Source: an uncultured Clostridia bacterium
Lineage (GTDB): Bacteria; Bacillota; Clostridia; Saccharofermentanales; Saccharofermentanaceae
Length of the DNA: 64,000 nucleotides
Assembly: GCA_946407705.1 (NCBI GenBank)
Contig: CAMJPC010000007.1
Coordinates: 55,384-119,383 of the forward strand
Reading direction: 5' to 3'
How positions within the stretch are numbered: position 1 is the stretch's first letter; every line of letters begins with the position of its first letter. The notes beneath the pieces are model-generated. The model was given only the letters and a program-made list of their open reading frames with translations, did no database searches and was not told where the DNA came from. Positions 52,494 through 61,557 of this stretch are shown here, piece by piece. Position numbers and translations under genes: made by a program.

Positions 52494-52718
52494 TGACCCC
52501 GTAACATTCTTCACATGACACTGACAGGGAAAAATAGTGAGGGCTTTCATCTCATCAAGTTTCGTTACGGGTTCCTGCAAAGCGTGGAAGATCGTGTCAA
52601 TGTATTCCGTGTTTATCCTGCTGATCTGCGCGTAAGTGAAGATGGTCGCACCCATCAGCATTACCGCAGTTATAAGAACGCAGATCAGCGAGGTGATCTT
52701 AACGTAAGTCTTTTTCAT
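52470..52718 (-). pseudogene. Exported-protein fragment truncated by the repeat array
   Basis: A good start site (GGAGGATAAACGG, ATG at 52718) opens a frame with one N-terminal membrane or signal segment (SLICVLITAVMLMGATIFTY) and about 40 following residues. The last 16 codons run into the palindromic array and stop there. The amino end looks genuine; the end looks cut off by repeat insertion. It could still make a short membrane peptide. Confidence 0.5.
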
Positions 52719-52784
52719 CCGTTTATCCTCCAAGCATGATTTCATCCCAGGATACTTGGAGTATAGAACACCGGTGTGTAATCT

Positions 52785-53345
52785 TTATGTAAGCCTGCTC
52801 ATCTGCTGGGTTATGGCGCTCCACTTTTTGGTCGTCATGCTATATTCCTGGGTGCGGATGAGATACGAGTCTGCGATCGTTTCAGTGCGGATGAGCTTAA
52901 TAGTGTTTCCGTCGAACGAAATGCGGAAATCGCCCACGTCGATCCATTCAACGTTTCTTCCCTGACCGGGAGCGATCATCTTGTTATCGCCGTCATTCGA
53001 GAGATCCATCGTCACGGTGAACTTTATGTCATCAATGAGCTCAACCCTTGAAGAGCCCTCAAGCGCCGTGATCCCGGTTATCTTCACATCCGTGTAAAGA
53101 TCCTGCTTCAATGCTGCTTTATCAAAGTCAATTCCGTACTCGGATCCGTCTGATGCCTTCTTATCGAAAACGACCACTATGCGGCCTTCGAACATCACGA
53201 TCTTCTCGAGCCCGGCCATGTTCCTTTTCGAGCACGTATAGACCTTCAGAGCGTCCTTCTCGCCTTCAACCTGATAATGCCTGCTGCAGGAGGCAAGCGC
53301 GAAAACACTGACTATTACCAGGATGACCGCCAATAAACGTCTCAT
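52785..53345 (-). CDS. Lipoprotein of unknown function
   Basis: Signal with lipobox LASC (Cys20) and a good site AAAGGAGTGTTCT mark a 186-residue anchored protein. The rest is beta-rich (EKIVMFEGRIVVVFDKK, VELIDDIKFTVTMDLSNDGD). No family is recognised. It is on the same strand as the truncated exported-protein fragment downstream. Confidence 0.75.
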   Translation of the reverse strand: MRRLLAVILVIVSVFALASCSRHYQVEGEKDALKVYTCSKRNMAGLEKIVMFEGRIVVVFDKKASDGSEYGIDFDKAALKQDLYTDVKITGITALEGSSRVELIDDIKFTVTMDLSNDGDNKMIAPGQGRNVEWIDVGDFRISFDGNTIKLIRTETIADSYLIRTQEYSMTTKKWSAITQQMSRLT

Positions 53346-53381
53346 AGAACACTCCTTTATTTATGGTCATTATAACATGCC

Positions 53382-53408
53382 AAAAAGAAACGCCCCCAAA
53401 GGGGCGTT
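53382..53408 (-). terminator. Intrinsic terminator
   Basis: AACGCCCC/GGGGCGTT with a four-base loop is followed by TTTCTTTTT on the minus strand and ends the 53425-54657 gene pair. Confidence 0.85.
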
Positions 53409-53424
53409 CCCAATGCATTGAGCT

Positions 53425-53793
53425 TCAGGCATCTTTCTTGCTGACCTTGCGGAACGGCTTGAGCGCCGCTTTGAACTCCTTGATATCGTAGCCATGGAGG
53501 GCAGCGTAATTCTCAAGCTTGTCTTTGTCAACTTCACGCAGTTTTCCAAGTACCCCTTCGGGCAAAACGTGCTTGTCGTCCTTTCTGACGCAGATCGCCA
53601 TGATCCTGTACGGCGGTTTGTCGTCCGCGCTCTTCATTTGAGAAAGAACAGTCATGATGTCGCCTTCGATCTCAACAATCTTGCAGTCAACAAAATAAAC
53701 GCTCTTCTTGCGGAGAACTTTCGGCAGAAGCTCACGCATCTTGTCACCGAAATACAAAGTTATCGAATCGCCTGTTTTGAATGCTTTTCCCAT
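53425..53793 (-). CDS. Unrecognised cytoplasmic protein (122 aa)
   Basis: The protein has no signal or membrane segment. The first 70 residues are beta-rich (GDSITLYFGDKMRELLP, VYFVDCKIVEIEGDIMTVLS) and the end is helical and basic (FKAALKPFRKVSKKDA). A start site AGAGGACTTTTT supports translation. It follows the lipoprotein gene by 18 bases and shares its terminator. No family is recognised. Confidence 0.65.
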   Translation of the reverse strand: MGKAFKTGDSITLYFGDKMRELLPKVLRKKSVYFVDCKIVEIEGDIMTVLSQMKSADDKPPYRIMAICVRKDDKHVLPEGVLGKLREVDKDKLENYAALHGYDIKEFKAALKPFRKVSKKDA

Positions 53794-53811
53794 AAAAAGT
53801 CCTCTCAGTCT

Positions 53812-54657
53812 TTAATCGTATCTGCCTCTTAAATAATCAGGTTTGCGGGCATCTTCTTTTATCCCCCATTGGCTTTCGCCGGCCTGCATGCGGTAACAGT
53901 CAAAGACAACATTGTTACGGTACACCCAGAGGCTGTAGTTGTCATTTTCCCAGCAGACGCCAAGGAAATCGCCCTTTCCGCAAGGCTGGAACGAAAATAC
54001 TGCCGAACCGATCTCGTTGTTGATGATCTGAACCGTGACCATTCCCGTGCCGATCACGCACTTAGCAGTATATTTGTCGTCAAAGCTATTTGCCTCTTTA
54101 ACGCTAAAGCTTCCGTACATCGTCGGGAGTCCGGCTCTATAGTCGGCCATTACCTTGTCGTAGATGGGATTCCAGTATTCCGCCATCTTCTTCGGAACTT
54201 CCTGGTAGTAGTAGCCCTCTTCACCGGGCTTGCTTCTTCCGCCCATGCTCATTATGAAAAAGTAAAGCTTTGAATCGTAGCGGAATAACGAGACGTGCCT
54301 GTTATTGCCGTCGAAATAAGCTCTGAAATTTACCTCTGAATCAGCTATCTCCTCCCATTTGTCAGGATCGTCCTTGGCGTTGATCTTGAGATCGAGCCTG
54401 TCAACATGTTTCTTGTAGAATGCCGGATCGTACTTGGCATCCTCATTATACAGCTCTACGAATCTGTCTTTATCGAAAACTGCATCCGTCTTGACTGTCT
54501 CCCTGTTGTTAGTCGCATCCTTTCCCGCGCGGAAATCGCATGTGATATCACCTTTGATCTTGCCCATATGGTCCATCGGAATGGCAAACATGCATCCTGT
54601 AAACAGGCAAAGCGTCAGCAAGGTCAGGATTATCCCGGTGGTCTTCTTTCCTTTCAT
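53812..54657 (-). CDS. Lipoprotein of unknown function
   Basis: The start is the ATG at 54657 after AGGGAGTTATTT, followed by a signal with lipobox LFTGC (Cys19). The 281-residue protein has a charged first third (DKDRFVELYNEDAKYDPAFYKKH) and a beta-rich remainder ending RKPDYLRGRYD. Function unknown. It is divergent from the CPBP gene. Confidence 0.75.
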   Translation of the reverse strand: MKGKKTTGIILTLLTLCLFTGCMFAIPMDHMGKIKGDITCDFRAGKDATNNRETVKTDAVFDKDRFVELYNEDAKYDPAFYKKHVDRLDLKINAKDDPDKWEEIADSEVNFRAYFDGNNRHVSLFRYDSKLYFFIMSMGGRSKPGEEGYYYQEVPKKMAEYWNPIYDKVMADYRAGLPTMYGSFSVKEANSFDDKYTAKCVIGTGMVTVQIINNEIGSAVFSFQPCGKGDFLGVCWENDNYSLWVYRNNVVFDCYRMQAGESQWGIKEDARKPDYLRGRYD

Positions 54658-54815
54658 AAATAACTCCCTATCCCATTCTATGAACATCCGAACACAGATA
54701 ATTGTATCACAAACAGGCTTAATGCACTTTACGCCCTTGTTTTTGCAACATCCGCCCGGACCTGTGGAAATGGCGGTTACCATCCGTTAATCTGCAGTAA
54801 ACGGGAGGTATTGAT

Positions 54816-55691
54816 GTGAGGAAAAACTGGTTTTCAACAAAAAAGTTAGTGTTGTTCTTTACGGTCACACTGGCATGGACATGGATCTGCGGGTTCATAC
54901 CGGTAATATTCGGGTTTACCGGTACCGGTTTGGGAACTTTCGTCTTCTATTTTGGCGGCGGCGCGCCTTCAGTCGTTGCTCTTTTTCTTGTGTTTCTGAC
55001 GTATCCCAAGGACAAGATAAAAGACTATTTCCGCAGATGCATCAGCTTCAGGCAGATGGGTTGGAAGTGGCCTTTGATAACAATCGCCGTTTTCGCGGTC
55101 TTGTCTGCAGTAAGCATTGCGGCAGGAACAGGCCTTCTGGGATACGAAATGCCCACAATGGATTACATCAGGGCCATTGGAGCAAACCCGCTCAACATAT
55201 TCCTTGTACTCCTTATCTCACTCATTTCAGGCCCTCTTAACGAGGAGTTCGGCTGGAGAGGATATGCGCTCGACAGGCTTCTTGTGAGATTCGGGTTCCT
55301 GAAGGGTTCGCTCATACTCGGATTCATATGGGCCATATGGCATCTGCCGTGGTATTTTACTCCCGGTCAGGCCCAGTATAATCTCATAAAGGACTCGGTC
55401 TTTCATGCGCTGATGTTCATCCCGAGCGTAATGATGCTCAGCGTCTTCGTGTCCTTCGTATATGTCAGGACGAACCGCAGCATCCTCGCAGGCGCTCTCG
55501 TACACATGTTTAGCAATTTGATCGGAAGTCAGTTATTATCTTCTTATACGACGGAGATAAGCATGCTGATAAGATACGTAAACATGGCTTTCTTCCTCGG
55601 CATGATCATCTATGCTGCGACCTCACGCCGGTTCAAGGCAGAAGCTGCGGCAGTCATCGGAAGCATACAAAAGCAGGTACGGGAAGGATAA
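54816..55691 (+). CDS. CPBP-family intramembrane metalloprotease
   Basis: Eight hydrophobic segments carry the catalytic motifs NEEFGWRGYALDRL (paired Glu and Arg) and FIWAIWHLPWYF (His). These are the signature of CAAX-protease/bacteriocin-processing enzymes, often linked with bacteriocin self-immunity. The start is a GTG seven bases after GGGAGG. The stop is immediately followed by the LytTR gene, so the three genes form one operon. Confidence 0.92.
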   Translation: MRKNWFSTKKLVLFFTVTLAWTWICGFIPVIFGFTGTGLGTFVFYFGGGAPSVVALFLVFLTYPKDKIKDYFRRCISFRQMGWKWPLITIAVFAVLSAVSIAAGTGLLGYEMPTMDYIRAIGANPLNIFLVLLISLISGPLNEEFGWRGYALDRLLVRFGFLKGSLILGFIWAIWHLPWYFTPGQAQYNLIKDSVFHALMFIPSVMMLSVFVSFVYVRTNRSILAGALVHMFSNLIGSQLLSSYTTEISMLIRYVNMAFFLGMIIYAATSRRFKAEAAAVIGSIQKQVREG

Positions 55692-56120
55692 ATGCAGATA
55701 ATAACCAGACAGGTCAAGGACAAACCGCTGACCGTCACAATCGAATATCCTGAATTAACCGAATCGGTCAAAGGTCTCGTCAAAAGGATCGAGAGCCTTG
55801 ACATAAGCTTCAGCGCATATTCGGAGGACCGTCAGATGCGCATAGCCCTGTCTGATGTCTACTATCTCGAAAATGTCGACAGGAAAGTCTTCCTGTATAC
55901 CGAAAAGGATGTTTACAGGCTCGACGCTTCATTGCAGGAGATAGGTAAGATCGCGGAGGACTCAGATCTTGTAAGGATCTCGAGAACGTGCATCATGAAC
56001 ACTTCCCATCTTACCGGTATCCGCCAGCTTAAGAACAGCCACCTTGAAGCATCTCTCGACAACGGGGAGAAACTCATAGTCTCACGCAAATATCTGCGCG
56101 ACATAAAGCGGAGGTTTTGA
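55692..56120 (+). CDS. LytTR-domain transcriptional regulator
   Basis: The N-terminal 50 residues (KPLTVTIEYPELTESVKGLV) are followed by a LytTR DNA-binding domain (DVYYLENVDRKVFLYTE, FVRISRT-type LVRISRTCIMNTSHLTG, EKLIVSRKYLRDIK). No receiver domain is present. Its ATG follows the CPBP stop directly with GGGAAGGA in front. LytTR proteins of this kind with a DUF3021 partner form an inhibitory pair (LytTR regulatory system). Confidence 0.92.
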   Translation: MQIITRQVKDKPLTVTIEYPELTESVKGLVKRIESLDISFSAYSEDRQMRIALSDVYYLENVDRKVFLYTEKDVYRLDASLQEIGKIAEDSDLVRISRTCIMNTSHLTGIRQLKNSHLEASLDNGEKLIVSRKYLRDIKRRF

Positions 56121-56122
56121 TA

Positions 56123-56524
56123 ATGCCGGTACGTAAGATACTTAAGGACACATGCATACTTGCGGCATTGATGATACTTGCGGTATTCGCGTGCTCGATA
56201 ATATGGTCGGGACTGACGGCTGAGATCACTCTCGTACTCTGTCTGTTCGGCCTCGCGCTGATAATATCGGCAGTTAACTATCTTTTTGACGAGTTCTTTT
56301 CAATGTCCATCGTGGTAAGTTACGTAGTCAAATACTTTGTCTTCTCCGCGATAGTAATGCTTTTCGGCTTTATTGCAGGATGGTTCTTCCCGAGTAACTT
56401 CTGGATGGCATTTATCTACGTGGGCATCGTTCTCGCGCTCGCATTTGCGGTAGACGCATTCCAGGTGCAGCGTGACATCGGATACATCAATGAGCACATA
56501 AAGAAAGAAGATAAGACGTCTTAA
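56123..56524 (+). CDS. DUF3021 membrane protein
   Basis: Four hydrophobic segments and the tail YINEHIKKEDK fit DUF3021. The start is the ATG at 56123 after GGAGGTTTTGATA, three bases past the LytTR stop. In known pairs the membrane protein restrains the LytTR activator. Confidence 0.88.
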   Translation: MPVRKILKDTCILAALMILAVFACSIIWSGLTAEITLVLCLFGLALIISAVNYLFDEFFSMSIVVSYVVKYFVFSAIVMLFGFIAGWFFPSNFWMAFIYVGIVLALAFAVDAFQVQRDIGYINEHIKKEDKTS

Positions 56525-56577
56525 TTTTCTTTGAGTGCTATTCCGTTGTTAATTATACAACGCCGGAAGTGTAAACA

Positions 56578-57804
56578 TCATTGCTTCGTAATACCCGACA
56601 ACGGAACGATGAGCTGCAAGACATACTCTTCGCCTTGGTTAGCGCACATGATGACGTAGATCTTCTTGCCTTTTTTATCTAATACTCCGTTAAAAGTCGA
56701 GAAGCCCGGCGTGGTACCGCCGTGCAAGGTCCACGGGCCCATCTGCTGCCAGCCGAAACCGTAGTCATCAACAAAGTTCAGTACCTCTTTCATAGATTCC
56801 TCATTCAAGAGATAACCTCCGAATAAGGCTCTCTGGTACTTAAGAAGATCGACTGCCGTCGAATGAACATCGCCGCAGCCTTTTGCAGGTTTAACGGGAT
56901 CGTACCAGACATCCTTCTTGATCGAAGCCTGAACGTTTCCTTCTTTCATCGAAGTCGTGTCTGTCATGCCGCAAGGCTTGAAAACGGTCTCTTCCATGAA
57001 TTCGGCATATGACATGCCGCACTTCTTTTCGATTATCGCAGCAAGAATGGAGTAATTCGTATTCGAATAATCATACTTCTTATCCTGCTCGTAGGAAGGT
57101 TTGGTGCAAAATGCCTGTTGGACTATCTTATCGCTGTACTTATCGAAAAAAGACTTATAAGCCTCTTCGGTATAAATGCCCGTGCCATAAAGCTCCGCAC
57201 CTGTCTCATCTCCCCAGAAATTCAGCGGATCATTAACGAAATCACTGATTCCCGTACGCATGCGCAGAAGGTTCCTGACAGTTATCCCGGAAACCTCACC
57301 GTAGAATGGGCATGAACTGTATTCGGGAAAGAAATCGCCCAACGTGTCATCAAGCTTTATCTTGCCTTCTTCAACGAGCTTCATGATGCATACGGCGGTC
57401 ATTGACTTGGTTACCGAGCCGATCTCATATGTTGTATACGGAGTAACTTCACTGCCGTCCTTATCTTTAAGACGCATGCCGGCAGCCACGATAACGTCAT
57501 CGTCAGTCGCAATGATCAACGAACCCCTGAGGCTGTCGTTATCCTTTAACTGGCTCACAAGGCGCCCTAACAGGTCCTTATACTGCTCATCCTCGTTGAT
57601 CCAGATGTTGCCCTGTACATTGCTGAGCTTTTTGATCTGCTCTTCAACATTCAGAAGTTCTTTCAGGTCCTTCCTCGTTGTCTCCTGGGTAGTCCCGGTC
57701 ACTGTTTCTGGAACGGGCGTGGCTGTGCAGGACGGCAGGCAGGATGCCATCATGATGCAGGCAAGCAAAGTGCAGATCGTTTTTCTGATGTGTACGGTCT
57801 TCAT
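56578..57804 (-). CDS. Beta-lactamase-family serine hydrolase, lipoprotein
   Basis: The start is the ATG at 57804 after AGGAG; the open frame extends 48 codons upstream without a site. A lipobox (MMASC or CLPSC, Cys22 or Cys26) anchors it. The class C catalytic set is complete: SxxK in EIGSVTKSMTAV, YxN in YDYSNTNYSIL and HGG in LHGGTTPGFST. Such enzymes include esterases and D-Ala carboxypeptidases; resistance cannot be inferred. It sits in a group of outward-facing accessory genes. Confidence 0.88.
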   Translation of the reverse strand: MKTVHIRKTICTLLACIMMASCLPSCTATPVPETVTGTTQETTRKDLKELLNVEEQIKKLSNVQGNIWINEDEQYKDLLGRLVSQLKDNDSLRGSLIIATDDDVIVAAGMRLKDKDGSEVTPYTTYEIGSVTKSMTAVCIMKLVEEGKIKLDDTLGDFFPEYSSCPFYGEVSGITVRNLLRMRTGISDFVNDPLNFWGDETGAELYGTGIYTEEAYKSFFDKYSDKIVQQAFCTKPSYEQDKKYDYSNTNYSILAAIIEKKCGMSYAEFMEETVFKPCGMTDTTSMKEGNVQASIKKDVWYDPVKPAKGCGDVHSTAVDLLKYQRALFGGYLLNEESMKEVLNFVDDYGFGWQQMGPWTLHGGTTPGFSTFNGVLDKKGKKIYVIMCANQGEEYVLQLIVPLSGITKQ

Positions 57805-57964
57805 GGAAACTACTCCTGATGGTTTTTCTAACCTAAACTTATCAGTTCCCGTTCCAACTGACAACCGACTGTTGGTAGAGTCCTTTGTTTTCAAGGGTTT
57901 ACGGGTGTGACTGTATGCGGGATGAGAACAATAATGCCAAGCGATCAATCAACGTGTTGCGAGC

Positions 57965-58708
57965 TTATCTGCATTTACTGTTTAAGAACGATTCAATTGC
58001 CCTGTTAACCGTTTCGGGATCGTCATCATTCGAATTATGGGCGGCATTTTCTATCCATGTTATGGGAACACCCAGATCCTCGGACCACTGTCTGTTATAA
58101 CTCTGAACTTTTCCCGTCTTGTCCTTCCTGCCTACGATCAGCAGAACAGGACAGCTGATCTTAAGATCACAATTATCTTCCAGAAATCCGGCGAACCCTA
58201 TGCCCATCAAATGACAGAGTTCTTTCTTACCGTATATCCTGAGCATTCCCATCATGTTCTCATATGCACGACCGGTTGTTGTGCACTGTTTCGCAATTGC
58301 TTTCCGGAGGGTCTTATCCGGATATAGTCCCGACATCCACTCGATCTGGCGAAGCCACCATCTGTCTGAACGCGAATAGTACTTTTCACCGAACGGAGTG
58401 CTGTCTATTGAGACAAAACCTTTCACAACATCAGGGAATCTTTTGATCACGGACTGCGTGATGAATCCGCCCATAGACTGGCCGATAAAAACCGCTTCAC
58501 GGATGCCGTTATCATCCAGGATCTTTTTCGCATCAAGAGCCGCTTTCTCATAAGTGAAATCTTCATAAGGACGTGAAGCACCATGCGCAGGCGCATCCCA
58601 GGTAAGGATATTATATCTGTCCGAGAAAAATTCTATCTGACTCTTAAACAGATCATGACACGCCGTAAGTCCGTGAAGGAAAAACAATGTGATCCGGTCA
58701 GTTTTCAT
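57965..58708 (-). CDS. Alpha/beta hydrolase
   Basis: Features are FFLHGLTACHDLFKSQ (oxyanion HG), WDAPAHGASRPYED, the nucleophile elbow FIGQSMGGFITQ, VLLIVGRKDKTGK with the acid, and the His in ENAAHNSNDDD. The 247-residue size is usual. The substrate is unknown. No signal peptide is present. The start site is weak. Confidence 0.88.
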   Translation of the reverse strand: MKTDRITLFFLHGLTACHDLFKSQIEFFSDRYNILTWDAPAHGASRPYEDFTYEKAALDAKKILDDNGIREAVFIGQSMGGFITQSVIKRFPDVVKGFVSIDSTPFGEKYYSRSDRWWLRQIEWMSGLYPDKTLRKAIAKQCTTTGRAYENMMGMLRIYGKKELCHLMGIGFAGFLEDNCDLKISCPVLLIVGRKDKTGKVQSYNRQWSEDLGVPITWIENAAHNSNDDDPETVNRAIESFLNSKCR

Positions 58709-58867
58709 ATCTTGGGAAATCCAATAATATACGTCACCGTAAGGTGTTTTTGAACTTTCTTTCTGTCAACATCTCCATTCCTCTCAGATGATTATTATAC
58801 TGCCGGATCATTTCAGCGGATACAGTCTGATCCCTCCAAAAACGGACTCTGGTTCATAACTTAAAGA

Positions 58868-59359
58868 TCACTCACCGCCGACCGTTATCCAACTGCCGGT
58901 ATCGGGATCCTTCATGGTAAATACGGTCATGCCCACGGAATCAGGACCGTCCCTGCTGACCTTCACGTGATAATACCCGAACTCCTCATATACAGTCCCT
59001 TTATCTGTTTTGGCTCCAACATAATTGACCGATATGTGCGAGTCACAGACTTTGCCGTCCTTATCTTTTTCGAGCCCTTCACCAGGATATTTAAGACCTT
59101 TGTAAGAGACGATCTTTCCGTCCATATGATCAAAAAAACTTTTCCACTCGCTTTCGAGACTGTGTTTGGTGCGTACGGACGGAGCGAACAGTGCACACAG
59201 ACTGTCGATATCCTCATTCTTCAGATATTCGAAGACCTGCTGCGCATATTCTTTCTCACCCTTCTTCGGGCCGTCGTTAATGCTCTTCACCATCTGACAT
59301 CCTGACAGCGAAAACAGCATTACGATGCACATTAAAAGAGCTGTGATCTTATGATTCAT
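58868..59359 (-). CDS. DUF5104-like lipoprotein
   Basis: Residues 1-21 are a lipoprotein signal with lipobox SLSGC. The body reads AQQVFEYLKNEDIDSLCALF and ends YYHVKVSRDGPDSVGM..., a pattern of DUF5104 proteins of unknown role. I chose MNHK (59359); an ATG ten codons upstream overlaps the stop of the previous gene. A second protein of the same type is at 61558. The intergenic stretch on its upstream side is absent, so it is coupled to the gene at 59370. Confidence 0.75.
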   Translation of the reverse strand: MNHKITALLMCIVMLFSLSGCQMVKSINDGPKKGEKEYAQQVFEYLKNEDIDSLCALFAPSVRTKHSLESEWKSFFDHMDGKIVSYKGLKYPGEGLEKDKDGKVCDSHISVNYVGAKTDKGTVYEEFGYYHVKVSRDGPDSVGMTVFTMKDPDTGSWITVGGE

Positions 59360-59369
59360 TCCTTTTATT

Positions 59370-60056
59370 TCAACCGGTATACTCAACATATATCTTCAGT
59401 TCCCTGCCTTCATTATCGCATGAATACCCGTATCCTTTTGACGAACGCACGGCCTCAAAAAACTTCGCCTTATCATCGTTCAGAAGTTTCAGCTCGTTAA
59501 TATCCTTGGGCGGCTTGTCGTAACTCAGGCACGTTCTTAGCTGGAAGTACTCACCATTTCTGTCATCGAAGCTCCACGTCAGAAAGAGCATCAGTCCGTC
59601 TTCATCCGTAATGCATGAATATTCCAGAGGCGGCGTCTCCTCATTCTGTCCCAGCGACTCATACGCCTTGATGACGTCCTCGAAACTGCATCCTTCGTGC
59701 AGTAATTCCTGAAGATAAAACCTTGCGGACCTCGCCTCGATGAGCCCGGGATCATTCCCGTACTGGCTCATGAGTTTGTCCATTTCGGCTTCGGAATCCG
59801 CACTTTCCATGGCTTTCCTGATATCTGCCAACGCCGGATGGTCACTCGTGTTCATCGCGTGCACCATAAGGATCACATCGTAGATCGACGCAAGAAATGT
59901 GAAAGCGATAAACGCAATGCCGACCGCCACGCAAATCTGAGCCCTCGCTGCGTTTCCTATCACGACAAGTATTATGCCCAACAGAAGAAATATCCCGAAT
60001 CTAAACAGAGCTGAGAGGAATCCGGAGAGTATTACCAGCAGCTTGAAGTTTTTCAT
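59370..60056 (-). CDS. Membrane protein with cytoplasmic domain, unknown
   Basis: Two hydrophobic segments in the first 65 residues are followed by a soluble, acidic domain with YLQELLHEGCSFEDVIKAYE and a beta-rich end (GRELKIYVEYTG). The start follows AGGAGGAACGCC. No family is recognised. It sits upstream of the DUF5104-like lipoprotein in the same transcript. Confidence 0.65.
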   Translation of the reverse strand: MKNFKLLVILSGFLSALFRFGIFLLLGIILVVIGNAARAQICVAVGIAFIAFTFLASIYDVILMVHAMNTSDHPALADIRKAMESADSEAEMDKLMSQYGNDPGLIEARSARFYLQELLHEGCSFEDVIKAYESLGQNEETPPLEYSCITDEDGLMLFLTWSFDDRNGEYFQLRTCLSYDKPPKDINELKLLNDDKAKFFEAVRSSKGYGYSCDNEGRELKIYVEYTG

Positions 60057-60075
60057 GGCGTTCCTCCTGACCTAT

Positions 60076-60669
60076 CTATATATTTTTCGCGATTTCAAAT
60101 ACTTTTCTCAGATACTTACCGGCGTTTTCATCCCTGTGAGCATTATTACCATAGCCTCTGGTCATCTCATCAAAAGCATATACTTCGCAGGTTTTTGCTC
60201 TGTTTCTGATCCGGTCACCGACCATAACCGTCTTCATTGCTTCCAGCTGATCTCTTCTTATCTCATCTTTTAATGACCCGCCCATTGTAATCAGAAATAA
60301 AGCTTTTTCCAGACATTTCATGGATGGTTTATCCCCATATGCAAATCCGTAGGTCCATACCCGTTGAAACCATCCCTCTAACATAGCGGGAGACGAAGTC
60401 CAAAAATCAGGGTAAATAAAGGCTACCGCATCCGCTTCATTTATCTTTTTCTGCTCTAAAAGAACGTCCTCCGCTACAGGACTATCCAGATCATAAAAAC
60501 CTTCTCTTATATACTCTTTTTCCGACATCACGGGATTGAATCCGTCTGCATACAGATCAGAGATCTCATATGAATGCCCTGCACTCTCCAGTCCTTTGAT
60601 AAAAGCTTCTTTCACTTCGTATGTGAAACTGTTTTTACTTGGATGACAATAAATAATTAAAACTTTCAT
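60076..60669 (-). CDS. NAD(P)H oxidoreductase, flavodoxin-like fold
   Basis: The N-terminus KVLIIYCHPSKNSFTYEVKE and the middle FIYPDFWTSSPAMLEGWFQRVWTYGFAY match the quinone reductase (MdaB/KefF-like) family with bound FMN. The 197-residue size is typical. Substrate is unknown; quinone or azo reduction is likely. It is 19 bases upstream of the gene at 59370-60056. Confidence 0.88.
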   Translation of the reverse strand: MKVLIIYCHPSKNSFTYEVKEAFIKGLESAGHSYEISDLYADGFNPVMSEKEYIREGFYDLDSPVAEDVLLEQKKINEADAVAFIYPDFWTSSPAMLEGWFQRVWTYGFAYGDKPSMKCLEKALFLITMGGSLKDEIRRDQLEAMKTVMVGDRIRNRAKTCEVYAFDEMTRGYGNNAHRDENAGKYLRKVFEIAKNI

Positions 60670-60725
60670 TTTGAGCTCATCACCTCTTCTAAGATCATTT
60701 CCTGATCAGTCAAAATCACGGGAGA

Positions 60726-61319
60726 TCACCTCTCTGTTTTCATCGATTTTTTCTGTAGTTTCTGAACAGAATCACTGAAACATTCAGCTTTGGAGATCGC
60801 ATCCTTTACGATCGTTGCCGAAAGCAAGTGCATATTTTTAGCAGTAAACGTCGGAATTCTCATCCGTTTGTTCTTATATACGAACTGGTAGTATACATAT
60901 CTTGTCCCGTCGAAAGGGCCTTTGATATACCCCGATCCGGCATCAGTAAGATCGTTTACATCCGCAGTCTGGAACTTGAACGGGTTATGGACAGAAACAT
61001 ACGCTATCTTGCCGTGAACCTCATCTATAGACAAAACAGAAGCACAGGAGTTACTCTGCCTGTTATAGAAAGTGTCAGATATAACGAAGCCTTCTTTCTC
61101 TGATCTATTTTCCATTGTTTTCTTTGCAATAGGAAATAAGATCCGATTGGCCAGACTGGTATGGAGTATAAATGCCAAAAACAGAAAAACGATGAATGCC
61201 GGTATGGTCAAGTTCTTTTCCGGATCTGTATATAAGAACACGAAAATGGTCGGAATACAACTTATCACGAGCATGACGGCAATTTCAATCAGAATAAAAC
61301 CAATGCTATATTTCTTCAT
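60726..61319 (-). CDS. Membrane protein of unknown function
   Basis: Two N-terminal hydrophobic segments (about 8-28 and 38-58) precede a cytoplasmic or outer beta-rich domain (SCASVLSIDEVHGKIAYVSV, YIKGPFDGTRYVYYQFVYKN). No family is recognised. The start follows AGGAAAG at a long distance, so the exact start is uncertain. Confidence 0.6.
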   Translation of the reverse strand: MKKYSIGFILIEIAVMLVISCIPTIFVFLYTDPEKNLTIPAFIVFLFLAFILHTSLANRILFPIAKKTMENRSEKEGFVISDTFYNRQSNSCASVLSIDEVHGKIAYVSVHNPFKFQTADVNDLTDAGSGYIKGPFDGTRYVYYQFVYKNKRMRIPTFTAKNMHLLSATIVKDAISKAECFSDSVQKLQKKSMKTER

Positions 61320-61382
61320 GAATGTATTCGTCTTTCCTGTTTATCGTTCTTCCTGAATGATACTTCAAAACTGGTGCATCGT

Positions 61383-61514
61383 TCAACCAAGAAAACTATC
61401 ACTTAACACATTCAACAGTTCGAAAACAAAATAACCCACTATGCTTCCGGCAGAACATAAATAAAACAAGATTGTCTGTCTTATTCCATTGTTTTTTACG
61501 ACATGTTCTGTCAT
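61383..61514 (-). CDS. 43-residue membrane protein, in-frame deletion copy of the gene at 63391
   Basis: The first 23 residues (MTEHVVKNNGIRQTILFYLC...) and the last 20 (SIVGYFVFELLNVLSDSFLG) are identical or nearly so to the two ends of the 119-residue protein at 63391-63750. The middle is missing and the frame is kept. The break falls at a TTCCGGC that occurs twice in the long copy. The flanking promoter side is duplicated too. It may be expressed or a decaying copy. Confidence 0.6.
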   Translation of the reverse strand: MTEHVVKNNGIRQTILFYLCSAGSIVGYFVFELLNVLSDSFLG

Positions 61515-61557
61515 ATATCACCTGTCTATATTTTTCAATAGTGTACTTATCTGTCGA

